NCBI RefSeq assembly: GCF_900114215.1 | Contig: NZ_FOSG01000019.1 | Location: 55,471 to 119,470 of the forward strand | From: Streptomyces mangrovi | GTDB taxonomy: Bacteria; Actinomycetota; Actinomycetes; Streptomycetales; Streptomycetaceae | Reading direction: 5' to 3' | DNA: 64,000 bases | In this document: positions 56,228 to 64,000 of the stretch, in pieces | Layout of the letters: each line of letters opens with the position of its first letter | Numbering within the stretch: position 1 is the stretch's first letter | Notes under the pieces: model-generated | Databases searched by the model: none | What the model was told of the DNA's origin: nothing | The model's input: the letters and a program-made list of their open reading frames with translations, nothing else | Made by a program: the position numbers and the translations under genes

Positions 56228-57313
56228 TCAGTCGTCCTTCTCCGGGCCCTGAGGGCCGCCGTCCGTATCGTCCGTGCCGTCCGTGCCGTCCCCGCCTTCC
56301 GTGCCCTGAGGGTCGCCGCCCCCGCCTCCGGGGCCCCGCGCACCGCGCTCCGGCCCGTCCTCCGGCGGCCTCGCCGGACGCGTACGCCCCCCGGCCGAGG
56401 TGTCGCGCAGGTACGAGCCGCCCTCGGCGGCCGTACCGCCCCCGGCATGGCCGCCGGGCTGGCCGTCCCGCCGCCGCAGATAGCGCTCGAACTCCTTGGC
56501 GATCGCCTCGCCCGACGCCTCCGGCAGCTCCGCGGTGTCCCGGGCCTCCTCCAGCGACTGCACGTACTCGGCCACCTCGTTGTCCTCGGCGGCGAGCTGG
56601 TCCACGCCCAGCTGCCAGGCCCGGGCGTCATCCGGCAGCTCGCCCAGCGGGATCCGCACGTCCAGCAGGTCCTCCAGGCGGTTGAGCAGTGCGAGGGTCG
56701 CCTTCGGGTTGGGCGGTTGCGAGACGTAGTGCGGCACCGCGGCCCACAGGCTCACCGCCGGCACGCCCGCGTGGCCGCACGCCTCCTGGAGGATGCCGAC
56801 GATGCCGGTGGGACCCTCGTAACGGGACTCCTCCAGATCCATCGTGCGGGCCAGGTCCGGGTCGGAGGTGACACCCGTGACCGGGACCGGCCGGGTGTGC
56901 GGGGTGTCCCCGAGCAGCGCGCCGAGCACGACGACCATCTCCACGCCCAGTTCGTGGGCGAACCCCAGGATCTCGTTGCAGAAGGACCTCCAGCGCATGC
57001 TCGGCTCGATACCGCGCACCAGCACCAGATCGCGGGCGCGGCCCCGGCCGTCGGCGTCGCCGATCCGCACCACCGACAGGCGGGTCGTCGGCCAGGTGAT
57101 CCTGCGCACACCGCCCTCCAGCCACACCTGGGGACGGTTGACCTGGAAGTCGTAGTAGTCCTCGGCGTCCAGCGCCGCGAACACCTCGCCCTTCCACTCC
57201 CGCTCCAGATGCGCGACCGCGGCGGAGGCGGCGTCACCGGCGTCGTTCCAGCCTTCGAACGCGGCCACCATGACCGGGTCGACCAGCTCGGGAACCCCCT
57301 CGAGCTCGATCAC
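56228..57313 (-). CDS. PAC2-family protein (proteasome assembly chaperone-like)
   Basis: A 361-residue protein: VIELEGVPELVDPVMVAAFEGWNDAGDAASAAVAHL (family start), YDFQVNRPQVWLEGGVRRITWPTTRL, LVLVRGIEPSMRWRSFCNEILGFAHELGVEMVVVLGALLGDTPHTRPVPVTG, and LWAAVPHYVSQPPNPKATLALLNRLEDLL. The fold is that of PAC2/PbaA-like proteins. Actinobacteria have proteasomes, but a chaperone role is unproven for this group. The GTG at 57313 has GGAAGGAGG upstream. The last 70 residues are a disordered Gly/Asp/Pro tail. The 303-bp gap upstream (57314-57616) holds only a tandem repeat. Confidence 0.93.
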   Translation of the reverse strand: MIELEGVPELVDPVMVAAFEGWNDAGDAASAAVAHLEREWKGEVFAALDAEDYYDFQVNRPQVWLEGGVRRITWPTTRLSVVRIGDADGRGRARDLVLVRGIEPSMRWRSFCNEILGFAHELGVEMVVVLGALLGDTPHTRPVPVTGVTSDPDLARTMDLEESRYEGPTGIVGILQEACGHAGVPAVSLWAAVPHYVSQPPNPKATLALLNRLEDLLDVRIPLGELPDDARAWQLGVDQLAAEDNEVAEYVQSLEEARDTAELPEASGEAIAKEFERYLRRRDGQPGGHAGGGTAAEGGSYLRDTSAGGRTRPARPPEDGPERGARGPGGGGGDPQGTEGGDGTDGTDDTDGGPQGPEKDD

Positions 57314-57540
57314 CCAGTGCCTCCTTCCGGCCGACCGGAGCACGCGCTCCGTACCGGCTGACGTTCCATTACCGTGCGGGCCCAGCCTACGGCGTGACCG
57401 TGCCCGCGCCGCAGCCATCACACTCCTTCCCGGGCCGTGCGGCGGTGATCCGTCCGGATACCGCCGCACCCGCGGCGGCTGAGTACGCGGCCTGCCGGAA
57501 GAGGGCCCGCCGCTGCCGGGGGCTCGTGGGCGGCCCGCCG

Positions 57541-57576
57541 CCCGCCACGGCGCGCGGGCCCGCCACGGCGCGCGGG
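57541..57576. repeat. Perfect 18-bp tandem duplication
   Basis: CCCGCCACGGCGCGCGGG occurs twice head to tail (57541-57558, 57559-57576), 41 bases past the minus-strand glpD stop. Each unit can fold on itself through CCCGC/GCGGG, so the pair may form weak hairpins at the glpD 3' end. Confidence 0.85.
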
Positions 57577-57616
57577 AAGCCGCCGTACGGGCCCGCGGAG
57601 CGCCGGGGCGCGGGAG

Positions 57617-59236
57617 TCAGGGCCGCCGTCCGTCCAGCACCTTCGCGACCTCGGCGCGGACCTCCTCGGTGTCCAGGCCGCGGACGGTCAGCGTGGTACG
57701 GCGGCGCAGCACGTCGTCCGCCGTCGCGGCCCACTCGCGGTCGCGGGCGTAGACGACCTGCGCCCAGATCTCCGGGGCGTCCGGGTGGACGCGCTCGCCC
57801 AGCGCCGGGTCCTCGTGCACCAGACGGGCGATGTCGAACGCCAGCGCCCCGTAGTGGGTCGCCAGGTGCCTGGCGGTCAGCGGGTCGAGCCGGGTTCCCG
57901 GCTCGCGGTCCACCAGCAGCCGGTGGGCGACCGCGTCCGGATTGGCCACCCCCGGCAGCGGCACCCGCCGCACCAGCTCGGAGACCGGTACGGCGTCCTC
58001 GGCGAAGCCGGTCCGCGCGGTGCCCGGCAGTGTCGCCAGCTTCCTCAGGACGGTGCGGCCGATGTGCCGGTAGGTGGTCCACTTGCCGCCCGCGACCGAG
58101 AGCATCCCGCCGCGGCCCTCGGTGAGAACCGTCTCCCGCTTGGCCGACTCCACACCGCCCGGGCCGCCGGGCAGCACCCGCAGGCCCGCGAAGGCGTAGG
58201 TCACCAGGTCCGGCGAGAGCTGCTCGTCGCGCACGGAGAAGGCGGCCTCGTCCAGGATCTGCCGGACATCGGCGTCGGTGGCCGACACCTCGGCCGGGTC
58301 GCCCTCGTAGACCTCGTCGGTGGTGCCCAGCAGCAGGTGGTCCTCCCAGGGGAGGGCGAAGGTGATGCGGTACCTGTCGACGGGCGTGGCCATCGCCGCC
58401 CGCCACGGCGCCGTCCGCCTCAGCACCAGGTGCGCGCCCTTGGACAGCCGGACGCTGGGCGCCGCGCCCGCGTACTCCATCCGCCGCAGACGGTCCACCC
58501 ACGGTCCGGTGGCGTTGAGCACCAGCCGGGCGTCCACCTTGAACTCCGTGCCGTCCAGCCGGTCCTTCAGCTCCGCGCCGGTGACCCGGCCGTGGGTGAA
58601 GCGCAGACCGGTGACCTCGGCGTGGTTGAGGACGACCGAGCCGGAGTCCACGGCGGCGCGGACGGTCATCACCGCGACCCGGGAGTCGTTCATCTGGTGG
58701 TCGCCGTAGACCGCGACCGCCTTGAGGCCCTCGGTGCGCAGGGCCGGGTTGTCGGCGGCGGCCTTCGCCGGGGAGATCAGCCGGCCCACCCCGTCGCCGA
58801 AGGCGGACAGGGCGGAGTAGGCGAAGACGCCCGCGCCGAGCTTGGCCGCGCCGTGCGGGCCGCCCCGGTAGACCGGCAGGTGGAAGGTGAGCGGGTTGAC
58901 CAGGTGCGGAGCCACGTCCCTGGCCAGCACCCGCCGCTCGTGGTGGTTCTCGGCGACCAGCCTCACCGCGCCGGTCTGCAGGTAGCGCAGCCCGCCGTGG
59001 ACCAGTTTGGAGGAGGCGGAGGAGGTGGCGCCGGCGAAGTCGCCGGCGTCCACCATCGCCACCCGCAGCCCCGACTGCGCCGCGTGCCAGGCGACCGAGG
59101 TGCCCAGGATGCCGCCGCCGACGACCAGCAGGTCGAAGACCGCGCCCTCCAGCACCTCCCGTGTCTCGGCACGGCCCGGGTCCGGGCCGGCGGCCGGGCG
59201 CGCCCCGAGGGTGGGGACGCTTTTGAGGGTGTTCAT
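57617..59236 (-). CDS. glpD: Glycerol-3-phosphate dehydrogenase, FAD-dependent
   Basis: A 539-residue flavoprotein that oxidises glycerol 3-phosphate to dihydroxyacetone phosphate and feeds electrons to the quinone pool. FAD motif DLLVVGGGILGTSVAWHAAQSGLRVAMVD near residue 38, then GATSSASSKLVHGGLRYLQTG, the substrate region YGDHQMNDSRVAVMTVRAAVDSG, VLNATGPWVDRLR and GGKWTTYRHIGR. The ATG at 59236 begins MNTLKSVPTLGARPA. It follows glpK with a 5-base gap in the gyl operon. The length is normal for the bacterial GlpD C-terminal-extended type. Confidence 0.96.
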   Translation of the reverse strand: MNTLKSVPTLGARPAAGPDPGRAETREVLEGAVFDLLVVGGGILGTSVAWHAAQSGLRVAMVDAGDFAGATSSASSKLVHGGLRYLQTGAVRLVAENHHERRVLARDVAPHLVNPLTFHLPVYRGGPHGAAKLGAGVFAYSALSAFGDGVGRLISPAKAAADNPALRTEGLKAVAVYGDHQMNDSRVAVMTVRAAVDSGSVVLNHAEVTGLRFTHGRVTGAELKDRLDGTEFKVDARLVLNATGPWVDRLRRMEYAGAAPSVRLSKGAHLVLRRTAPWRAAMATPVDRYRITFALPWEDHLLLGTTDEVYEGDPAEVSATDADVRQILDEAAFSVRDEQLSPDLVTYAFAGLRVLPGGPGGVESAKRETVLTEGRGGMLSVAGGKWTTYRHIGRTVLRKLATLPGTARTGFAEDAVPVSELVRRVPLPGVANPDAVAHRLLVDREPGTRLDPLTARHLATHYGALAFDIARLVHEDPALGERVHPDAPEIWAQVVYARDREWAATADDVLRRRTTLTVRGLDTEEVRAEVAKVLDGRRP

Positions 59237-59241
59237 GTGGA

Positions 59242-60759
59242 TCAGTTCTCCTCTTCGAGCCAGCCCATGGTCCGCTCCACGGCCTTGAGCCAGTTCTTGT
59301 ACTCGCGTTCGCGCACGTCGGCCTCCATCCGGGGCGTCCACTCCGCGGCCCGCCGCCAGTTGGCGCGCAGGGCGTCGGTGTCCGGCCAGAAGCCGACGGC
59401 CAGGCCGGCCGCGTAGGCGGCGCCCAGGCAGGTGGTCTCGGCGACCATCGGCCGGACGACCGGAGCGTCCAGGACATCGGAGATGCACTGCATCAGCAGG
59501 TTGTTGCTGGTCATGCCGCCGTCCACTCTCAGGGCGGTCAGCTCGACGCGGGAGTCCTTCTCCATCGCGTCGACGATCTCGCGGGTCTGCCAGGCCGTCG
59601 CCTCCAGCACCGCGCGGGCGATGTGCGCCTTGGTGACGTAGCGGGTCAGGCCTGCTATGACGCCCCGGGCGTCGGAGCGCCAGTAGGGGGCGAACAGCCC
59701 GGAGAAAGCGGGGACGAAGTAGGCGCCGCCGTTGTCCTCGACCGAGCTGGCCAGCGTCTCGATCTCGGCGGCGCTGTTGATCAGGCCCATCTGGTCGCGC
59801 ATCCACTGAACCAACGAACCGGTGACCGCGATCGATCCCTCCAGCGCGTACACCGGGTCCTGGTCGCCGATGCGGTACCCGACGGTGGTCAGCAGGCCGT
59901 TGTAGGAGTTGACGGCCTCGGAACCGGTGTTGAGCAGCAGGAACGTACCGGTTCCGTACGTCGATTTGGCCTCGCCCGGCGAGAAGCAGGTCTGGCCGAA
60001 CAGCGCGGCCTGCTGATCGCCCAGCGCGGAGGCCACCGGCACGCCCTCCAGCGCTCCGCGGGCCTCGCCGTAGACCTCGGCGGAGGAGCGGATCTCGGGC
60101 AGCACCGCCATGGGCACGCCCATGGACTCGCAGATGCGCGGGTCCCAGTCCAGGGTGCGCAGGTTCATCAGCAGGGTGCGGGAGGCGTTGGTGACGTCGG
60201 TGACGTGCACGCCGCCCTCCGTGCCGCCGGTGAGGTTCCAGATCACCCAGGAGTCCATCGTGCCGAAGAGGATCTCGCCGGCCTCGGCGCGCTCGCGCAG
60301 TCCTTCGACGTTGTCCAGCAGCCAGCGGATCTTCGGGCCCGCGAAGTAGGAGGCGAGCGGCAGGCCGGTCTCGCGGCGGAAGCGGTCCTGCCCGACGTTG
60401 CGGCCCAGCTCCCGGCAGAGCGCGTCGGTGCGGGTGTCCTGCCAGACGATGGCGTTGTGGACCGGCTCGCCGGTGGCCCTGTCCCACAGCAGCGTCGTCT
60501 CGCGCTGGTTGGTGATGCCCAGCGCCTGTACGTCCTCGCGCGTGATGCCCGCCCTGTCCAGGGCTTCGGCGATCACCTCCTGGACGTTGGCCCAGATCTC
60601 GTTGGCGTCGTGCTCGACCCGGCCGGGCTCGGGGAAGATCTGCTCGTGCTCCTTCTGGCCGACCGAGACGATGCGGCCGTCCCGGTCGAAGACGATGCAG
60701 CGGCTGGAGGTGGTGCCCTGGTCGATGGCGGCGATGAACTCGCGGCGGGTGTCGCTCAT
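59242..60759 (-). CDS. glpK: Glycerol kinase
   Basis: A 505-residue FGGY-family kinase: FIAAIDQGTTSSRCIVFDRDGRIVSVGQKEHEQIFPEPGRVEHDANEIW, GITNQRETTLLWDRATGEPVHNAIVWQDTRT, and the second signature GGMTSNNLLMQCISDVLDAPVVRP. It phosphorylates glycerol taken up through GlpF. The ATG at 60759 is preceded by GGAG; an in-frame ATG at 60774 has no ribosome-binding site. It is the middle gene of glpF-glpK-glpD, regulated by the IclR protein upstream. Confidence 0.97.
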   Translation of the reverse strand: MSDTRREFIAAIDQGTTSSRCIVFDRDGRIVSVGQKEHEQIFPEPGRVEHDANEIWANVQEVIAEALDRAGITREDVQALGITNQRETTLLWDRATGEPVHNAIVWQDTRTDALCRELGRNVGQDRFRRETGLPLASYFAGPKIRWLLDNVEGLRERAEAGEILFGTMDSWVIWNLTGGTEGGVHVTDVTNASRTLLMNLRTLDWDPRICESMGVPMAVLPEIRSSAEVYGEARGALEGVPVASALGDQQAALFGQTCFSPGEAKSTYGTGTFLLLNTGSEAVNSYNGLLTTVGYRIGDQDPVYALEGSIAVTGSLVQWMRDQMGLINSAAEIETLASSVEDNGGAYFVPAFSGLFAPYWRSDARGVIAGLTRYVTKAHIARAVLEATAWQTREIVDAMEKDSRVELTALRVDGGMTSNNLLMQCISDVLDAPVVRPMVAETTCLGAAYAAGLAVGFWPDTDALRANWRRAAEWTPRMEADVREREYKNWLKAVERTMGWLEEEN

Positions 60760-60831
60760 GTCGGGGTGCTCCATGGGTGGGCGGCAGGATGGCGTCGGGG
60801 GGTCGGGGAGGGGTGGGGGAGCGGGAGCCGG

Positions 60832-61620
60832 TCAGGCGAACGCGAGCCGGTAGAGGACGCCCGCGAACGCTCCGCCCAGCAGGGGGCCCGCCACCGGGAC
60901 CCAGGCGTAGCCCCAGTCCGACCCGCCCTTGTTGGGCAGCGGGAGCAGGGCGTGCACGATGCGCGGCCCGAGGTCGCGGGCGGGGTTGATCGCGTACCCG
61001 GTCGGGCCGCCCAGCGAGAGGCCGATCCCGACGACGACCAGGGCGGTGACGAGGACACCGGTGCCGGACAGGGCCAGCCCCTCGGTGAGGCCCTGGGTGA
61101 GGATGGCCAGGACCAGTACGGCGGTGGCGATGGTCTCGGTGGCCATGTTCTGCACGGGGCTGCGGATCTCGGGGGCGGTGGAGAAGACACCGAGCACCGG
61201 GCCGGGGGCATCGGAGCGCCGCCGGTCGGCGGCGGCCGTCGCCTGGGCACCGGGGCCGCCGACGACCTCGCGGTCGGTCAGGTGCGCCAGGAACTGGCCG
61301 TAGTAGGAGACCCACACCAGGGCGGCGCCGGCCATGGCGCCGAGCAGCTGGCCTGCGAAGTAGAAGGGCACCTTGTCCCACTCCCCGCTCTGCACGGCGA
61401 TGCCCACGGTGACCGCCGGGTTGAGGTGGGCGCCGGAGAGGCCCAGGGAGATGTAGGCGGCGGTGAGGACGGCGAATCCCCAGCCGAAGGTGATGGCGAC
61501 CCAGCCGGCACCGGTGGCCTTGGACCGTCTGAGCGTGACGGCGGCGCAGACGCCGCTGCCCAGCAGGATCAGGACGGCGGTGCCGATGACCTCGCCCAGG
61601 AATATGTCGGAGCTGGACAC
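60832..61620 (-). CDS. glpF: Glycerol uptake facilitator (aquaporin family)
   Basis: A 262-residue channel with six transmembrane segments and both half-helix motifs, GAHLNPAVTV and GYAINPARDLGPRI. The first NPA and second NPARD with a following Asp are typical for glyceroaquaporins. A loop of about 35 residues (TDREVVGGPGAQATAAADRRRSDAPGPVLG) between helices 3 and 4 is longer than in E. coli GlpF. The GTG at 61620 has AAAGGAG upstream. It is the first gene of the glpFKD operon. The regulator site at 61695 is in its promoter. Confidence 0.96.
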   Translation of the reverse strand: MSSSDIFLGEVIGTAVLILLGSGVCAAVTLRRSKATGAGWVAITFGWGFAVLTAAYISLGLSGAHLNPAVTVGIAVQSGEWDKVPFYFAGQLLGAMAGAALVWVSYYGQFLAHLTDREVVGGPGAQATAAADRRRSDAPGPVLGVFSTAPEIRSPVQNMATETIATAVLVLAILTQGLTEGLALSGTGVLVTALVVVGIGLSLGGPTGYAINPARDLGPRIVHALLPLPNKGGSDWGYAWVPVAGPLLGGAFAGVLYRLAFA

Positions 61621-61694
61621 CCGCGACTCCTTTGCTCTTGTCCGGAGGGAGTCAGATGGAAGAAGTGGGGGAGGCGGACCGACTTCCGTTCACT

Positions 61695-61710
61695 GTTCGA
61701 CATTGTCGAC
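61695..61710. promoter_or_regulatory. GylR-type operator before glpF
   Basis: GTTCGACATTGTCGAC contains perfect CGACA/TGTCG arms around a T. A related 16-mer occurs inverted at 62839 before gylR. It lies 75-90 bases upstream of the glpF start. The 405-bp gap 61621-62025 also has a further TCGAAC half site near 61735 but no gene. Confidence 0.7.
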
Positions 61711-62025
61711 CGCCGAACGGCAGTTTCGCTTCAGTCGAACATCTCGTCAAGGGCGCGGGCGGCGGATCGTGGTGGCGGACACGGGCCGAGCGGCCGAAAC
61801 CGTGCTGAAGCGGCCGGACGAGGTCGGACGAGGCCGGACAAGGCGGGATGAGCGGGGGCGTCCGCGGGTTGCCCCCGGACACTGCCCAGGGGTGACTGTT
61901 CCGAACCGGGTGGAGGTCTGAATCGAACAAATAATGTGCCAAGCAGATGAACGAACTTTCGATGTCGACGGACCGGGGCGAACCGGACGGGTCGCCGAGA
62001 GCGGGGCGAGGTGAAGCGCGACGGG

Positions 62026-62790
62026 TCAGAAACGGCCCGCGCCCAGGTCGCGCGACACCGCCCGCGCGCAGTCCCGTACGGCCGCCACCAGCCGCGGCTG
62101 TATCTCCCCGTCCGCGCACACCCGCTCCACCGCGCCGGTGACGGCCACGGCACCCACCGGCATCCGGCGCCGGTCGTGCACCGGGGCGGCGATGGAGGCG
62201 ACCCCCTCCCAGGTCTCCTCGACGTCGGCCGCCCAGCCGCGGGACCGGGTCAGCTCCAGAACCTCCTCGAACGACTCCGGATCGGTGATCGTGTGCGCGG
62301 TCAGCGCCTCGCGCCCGGAGTCCATCGCCTCGCTGCGGGCCACCGGGTCGTACGCCGCCAGCACCTTGCCCAGCGCGGTGCTGTGCAGTGGCTGCATCGC
62401 ACCCACCTCCAGCACCTGCCGGCTGTCGTCGGGGCGGAAGACGTGGTGCACGATCAGCACGCCCCGCTGGTGAAGCACGCCCAGGTAGACGCTCTCTCCG
62501 CTGGAACGGGCCAGGTCGTCGGTCCACACCAGGGCGCGGGCCCGCAGTTCGTGGACGTCCAGGTAGCTGTTGCCCAGCCGCAGCAGCTCCGCGCCCAGCT
62601 GGTACCTGCCCGAGGCGGGGTCCTGCTCGACGAAACCCTCCTGCTGGAGGGTGCGCAGCAGGCCGTGGGCGGTGCCCTTGGCCAGGCCCAGGGTGGAGGC
62701 GATGTCGGACAGCCCGAGGCGCCGCTCACCCCCGGCGAGCAGTCGCAGCACTGCCGCCGCCCGCTCCAGCGACTGGATGGTCCGGGCCAT
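62026..62790 (-). CDS. gylR: IclR-family regulator of glycerol catabolism
   Basis: A 254-residue IclR protein: the N-terminal winged helix (IQSLERAAAVLRLLAGGERRLGLSDIASTLGLAKGTAHGLLRTLQQEGFVEQDPASGRYQLG) and the C-terminal effector domain (LHSTALGKVLAAYDPV, SRGWAADVEETWEGVASIAAPVHDRRRMPVGAVAVTG). Its position directly before glpFKD on the same strand is that of gylR in S. coelicolor, which represses the glycerol operon and itself. The ATG at 62790 has GAGGAGAGG upstream. Palindromes of one type occur before both gylR and glpF. Confidence 0.95.
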   Translation of the reverse strand: MARTIQSLERAAAVLRLLAGGERRLGLSDIASTLGLAKGTAHGLLRTLQQEGFVEQDPASGRYQLGAELLRLGNSYLDVHELRARALVWTDDLARSSGESVYLGVLHQRGVLIVHHVFRPDDSRQVLEVGAMQPLHSTALGKVLAAYDPVARSEAMDSGREALTAHTITDPESFEEVLELTRSRGWAADVEETWEGVASIAAPVHDRRRMPVGAVAVTGAVERVCADGEIQPRLVAAVRDCARAVSRDLGAGRF

Positions 62791-62838
62791 CGGGCACCTC
62801 TCCTCTGTTGGCTTCTCTCGGTGGGCCGGAAGACGGCA

Positions 62839-62854
62839 TTCGGCAATGTCGAAC
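62839..62854. promoter_or_regulatory. GylR-type operator before gylR
   Basis: TTCGGCAATGTCGAAC has the inverse of the 61695 site with one change (GTTCGACATTGCCGAA on the minus strand). It lies 49-64 bases upstream of the gylR start and suggests autoregulation. Confidence 0.65.
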
Positions 62855-62943
62855 GCTATCGGATCATGCCGATGCCGCGGTAGCCGCCCGACGCCCGGCG
62901 TCCACGCTTCGGAACACCCGAGGCTCTCGCGGCGCCGACAGAT

Positions 62944-62994
62944 ACCCTGGCCGGGTGCGCTTCCCGATGGAAGACGCAAAGCCGACAGCCGTCG
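62944..62994 (+). promoter_or_regulatory. Structured 5' leader of metH
   Basis: A hairpin TGCGCTTCC-CGAT-GGAAG-A-CGCA (62956-62978, nine pairs with one bulged A) is followed by AAGCC and a small CGAC/GTCG hairpin (62983-62994). An alternative ACCC/GGGT stem (62944-62956) competes for the base of the main hairpin. The region is 20-70 bases before the metH ATG. I recall a published candidate RNA motif upstream of Streptomyces metH genes but cannot confirm a match here. A ligand-sensing or attenuating RNA is possible. Confidence 0.45.
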
Positions 62995-63013
62995 CATCTC
63001 TGGGAGCCCTTCC

Positions 63014-64000
63014 ATGGCAGCTTCGCCGACCCCGCACGACCTCGACCCGACGCCGACCGCCGGACCCGCCTCCGCCGGTAGGTCGAAGACCCCCCGCGCC
63101 GATGCCCTGCGTGAGGCGTTGGCGTCGCGGGTGGTGGTGGCCGACGGGGCGATGGGCACGATGCTGCAGGCGGCCGATCCGTCGCTGGAGGACTTCCAGC
63201 AGCTGGAGGGCTGCAACGAGGTCCTCAACGTCACCCGCCCCGACATCGTGGCCTCGGTGCACGAGGCGTATCTCGCGGTGGGGGTGGACTGTGTGGAGAC
63301 CAACACCTTCGGGGCCAACCACGCGGCGCTGGCGGAGTACGACATCGCCGACCGGGTGGAGGAGCTGTCCGAGGCCGGGGCCCGGGTGGCGCGCGAGGTG
63401 GCCGACACCTTCACGCGGGACACGGGGCGGCAGCGGTGGGTGCTGGGGGCGATGGGGCCGGGCACCAAGCTGCCCACCCTGGGCCACGTCGAGTACCGCA
63501 CGCTGCGGGACGCCTATCAGCGCAATGCCGAGGGGCTGCTGGCGGGGGGTGCGGACGCGCTGCTGGTCGAGACCACCCAGGACCTGCTGCAGACCAAGGC
63601 CGCGGTGCTGGGCGCCCGGCGGGCGCTGGAGGCGGCCGGGCTGTCGGTGCCGGTGATCTGCTCGGTGACGGTGGAGACGACCGGCACGATGCTGCTGGGC
63701 AGTGAGATCGGGGCCGCGCTGACGGCGCTGGAGCCGCTGGGTGTCGACATGATCGGGCTGAACTGCGCCACCGGCCCGGCGGAGATGAGCGAGCATCTGC
63801 GGTATCTGGCCCGCCACTCCCGGATTCCGCTGTCCTGCATGCCGAACGCGGGGCTGCCGGAGCTGACCGCCGACGGTGCGCGTTATCCGCTCACGCCGGG
63901 CGAGTTGGCGGATGCGCAGGAGTCGTTCGTGGCCGAGTACGGGTTGTCGCTGGTGGGCGGGTGCTGCGGGACGACGCCGGAGCATCTGCGGCAGGTGGTC
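63014..64000 (+). CDS. metH: Methionine synthase, cobalamin-dependent (N-terminal part, cut by window edge)
   Basis: The first 329 residues of MetH, open to the right edge. The homocysteine-binding domain is clear: VVVADGAMGTMLQAADPSLEDFQQLEGCNEVLNVTRPDIVASVHEAYLAVGVDCVETNTFGANHAAL, LGAMGPGTKLPTLGHVEYRTLRDAYQRNAEGLLAGGADALLVETTQDLLQTKAA, GLNCATGPAEM, and LVGGCCGTTPEHLRQVV, whose Cys-Cys pair with the Cys of GLNC binds the catalytic zinc. The enzyme methylates homocysteine using methylcobalamin and methyltetrahydrofolate. The ATG at 63014 begins an Ala/Pro-rich tail before the domain. A structured leader precedes it. Confidence 0.97.
   Translation, partial: MAASPTPHDLDPTPTAGPASAGRSKTPRADALREALASRVVVADGAMGTMLQAADPSLEDFQQLEGCNEVLNVTRPDIVASVHEAYLAVGVDCVETNTFGANHAALAEYDIADRVEELSEAGARVAREVADTFTRDTGRQRWVLGAMGPGTKLPTLGHVEYRTLRDAYQRNAEGLLAGGADALLVETTQDLLQTKAAVLGARRALEAAGLSVPVICSVTVETTGTMLLGSEIGAALTALEPLGVDMIGLNCATGPAEMSEHLRYLARHSRIPLSCMPNAGLPELTADGARYPLTPGELADAQESFVAEYGLSLVGGCCGTTPEHLRQVV

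Noticed and set aside
57617..61381. A single 1254-codon frame spanning glpD, glpK and part of glpF
   Set aside because: Only the part after ATG 59236 is glpD. The rest is out-of-frame reading of glpK and glpF, which have their own starts and motifs.
62941..63013. c-di-GMP-I riboswitch before metH, because of ACGCAAAGCC after a hairpin
   Set aside because: The GGGCAAACC part and the second helix of that class are missing. The short match alone is not enough.
62791..63013. Cobalamin riboswitch before metH
   Set aside because: No B12-box-like sequence or the large multi-helix leader could be found, and the leader is too short.

Overview
The window is chromosomal DNA from a Streptomyces or a very close relative. 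It has very high GC with the matching codon bias, many GTG and TTG starts, two chaplin genes, a mycothiol ligase (mshC) neighbourhood and a gylR-glpFKD glycerol operon that runs into metH. From memory, the order metH, gylR, glpF, glpK, glpD, PAC2, mshC, SCO1664-like, DUF3090, phosphatase, corA, chpC, chpH, gluconokinase and hmgA follows the S. coelicolor core chromosome around SCO1657 to SCO1718. That comparison was not computed. No insertion sequence, prophage, CRISPR array or biosynthetic cluster was seen.

Left part, 1 to 22 kb: the end of an acyl-CoA dehydrogenase; a Nudix hydrolase; a divergent dioxygenase/MarR pair around a large inverted-repeat operator; a GntR regulator; a NADAR protein coupled to an AAA ATPase; a membrane Ser/Thr kinase; a broken type ISP restriction-modification-like gene; GntR and hmgA; a molybdopterin oxidoreductase; and three catabolic blocks each tied to a TetR regulator. 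The blocks are (i) aldehyde dehydrogenase, alcohol dehydrogenase, TetR and acyl-CoA dehydrogenase sharing an AACTAGCG palindrome, (ii) TetR and MaoC hydratase sharing CTAAGC-N4-GCTCAG, and (iii) SDR, TetR and quinone oxidoreductase.

Middle, 22 to 35.6 kb: an accessory-looking zone with acetyltransferases and an acetyltransferase remnant, a SLOG-like protein overlapping an HD phosphohydrolase whose 3' end is lost, a small-molecule kinase-like protein, and a regulator broken by two frameshifts. Opposite that regulator lies a cassette of four small unknown genes, each overlapping the next by exactly 4 bases. Then come a DEDDh exonuclease, a DUF6928-like protein, a TetR with tandem operators followed by an apparent ABC-transporter stub fused to an F420-type nitroreductase gene, a nucleotidyltransferase, and a DUF234-type ATPase with a perfect 43-bp palindrome in front of its start codon.

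Right part, 35.6 to 64 kb: mostly conserved core. It holds a two-gene ACAD10/11-like unit (kinase plus acyl-CoA dehydrogenase), DUF202 membrane proteins with gluconokinase, a Nudix hydrolase, an FAD dehydrogenase, tRNA-Leu, an M20 peptidase, chaplins chpH and chpC, a RecD-like protein that lacks a Walker A motif, an aldo/keto reductase, an F420-type oxidoreductase, a ferritin-like protein, CorA, the phosphatase/DUF3090/SCO1664/mshC group, a PAC2 protein, the glycerol operon with its IclR regulator, and the 5' part of metH behind a structured leader.

Main points for follow-up: the divergent kinase/HD/SLOG module with its four-gene cassette (23.9-29.4 kb), the palindrome at 35.6 kb, the TetR operator families that can be read from repeated palindromes, and several scars (7.2, 23.1, 24.5, 26.4, 27.2 and 32.0 kb). 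The scars are either real gene decay or consensus errors in the assembly.
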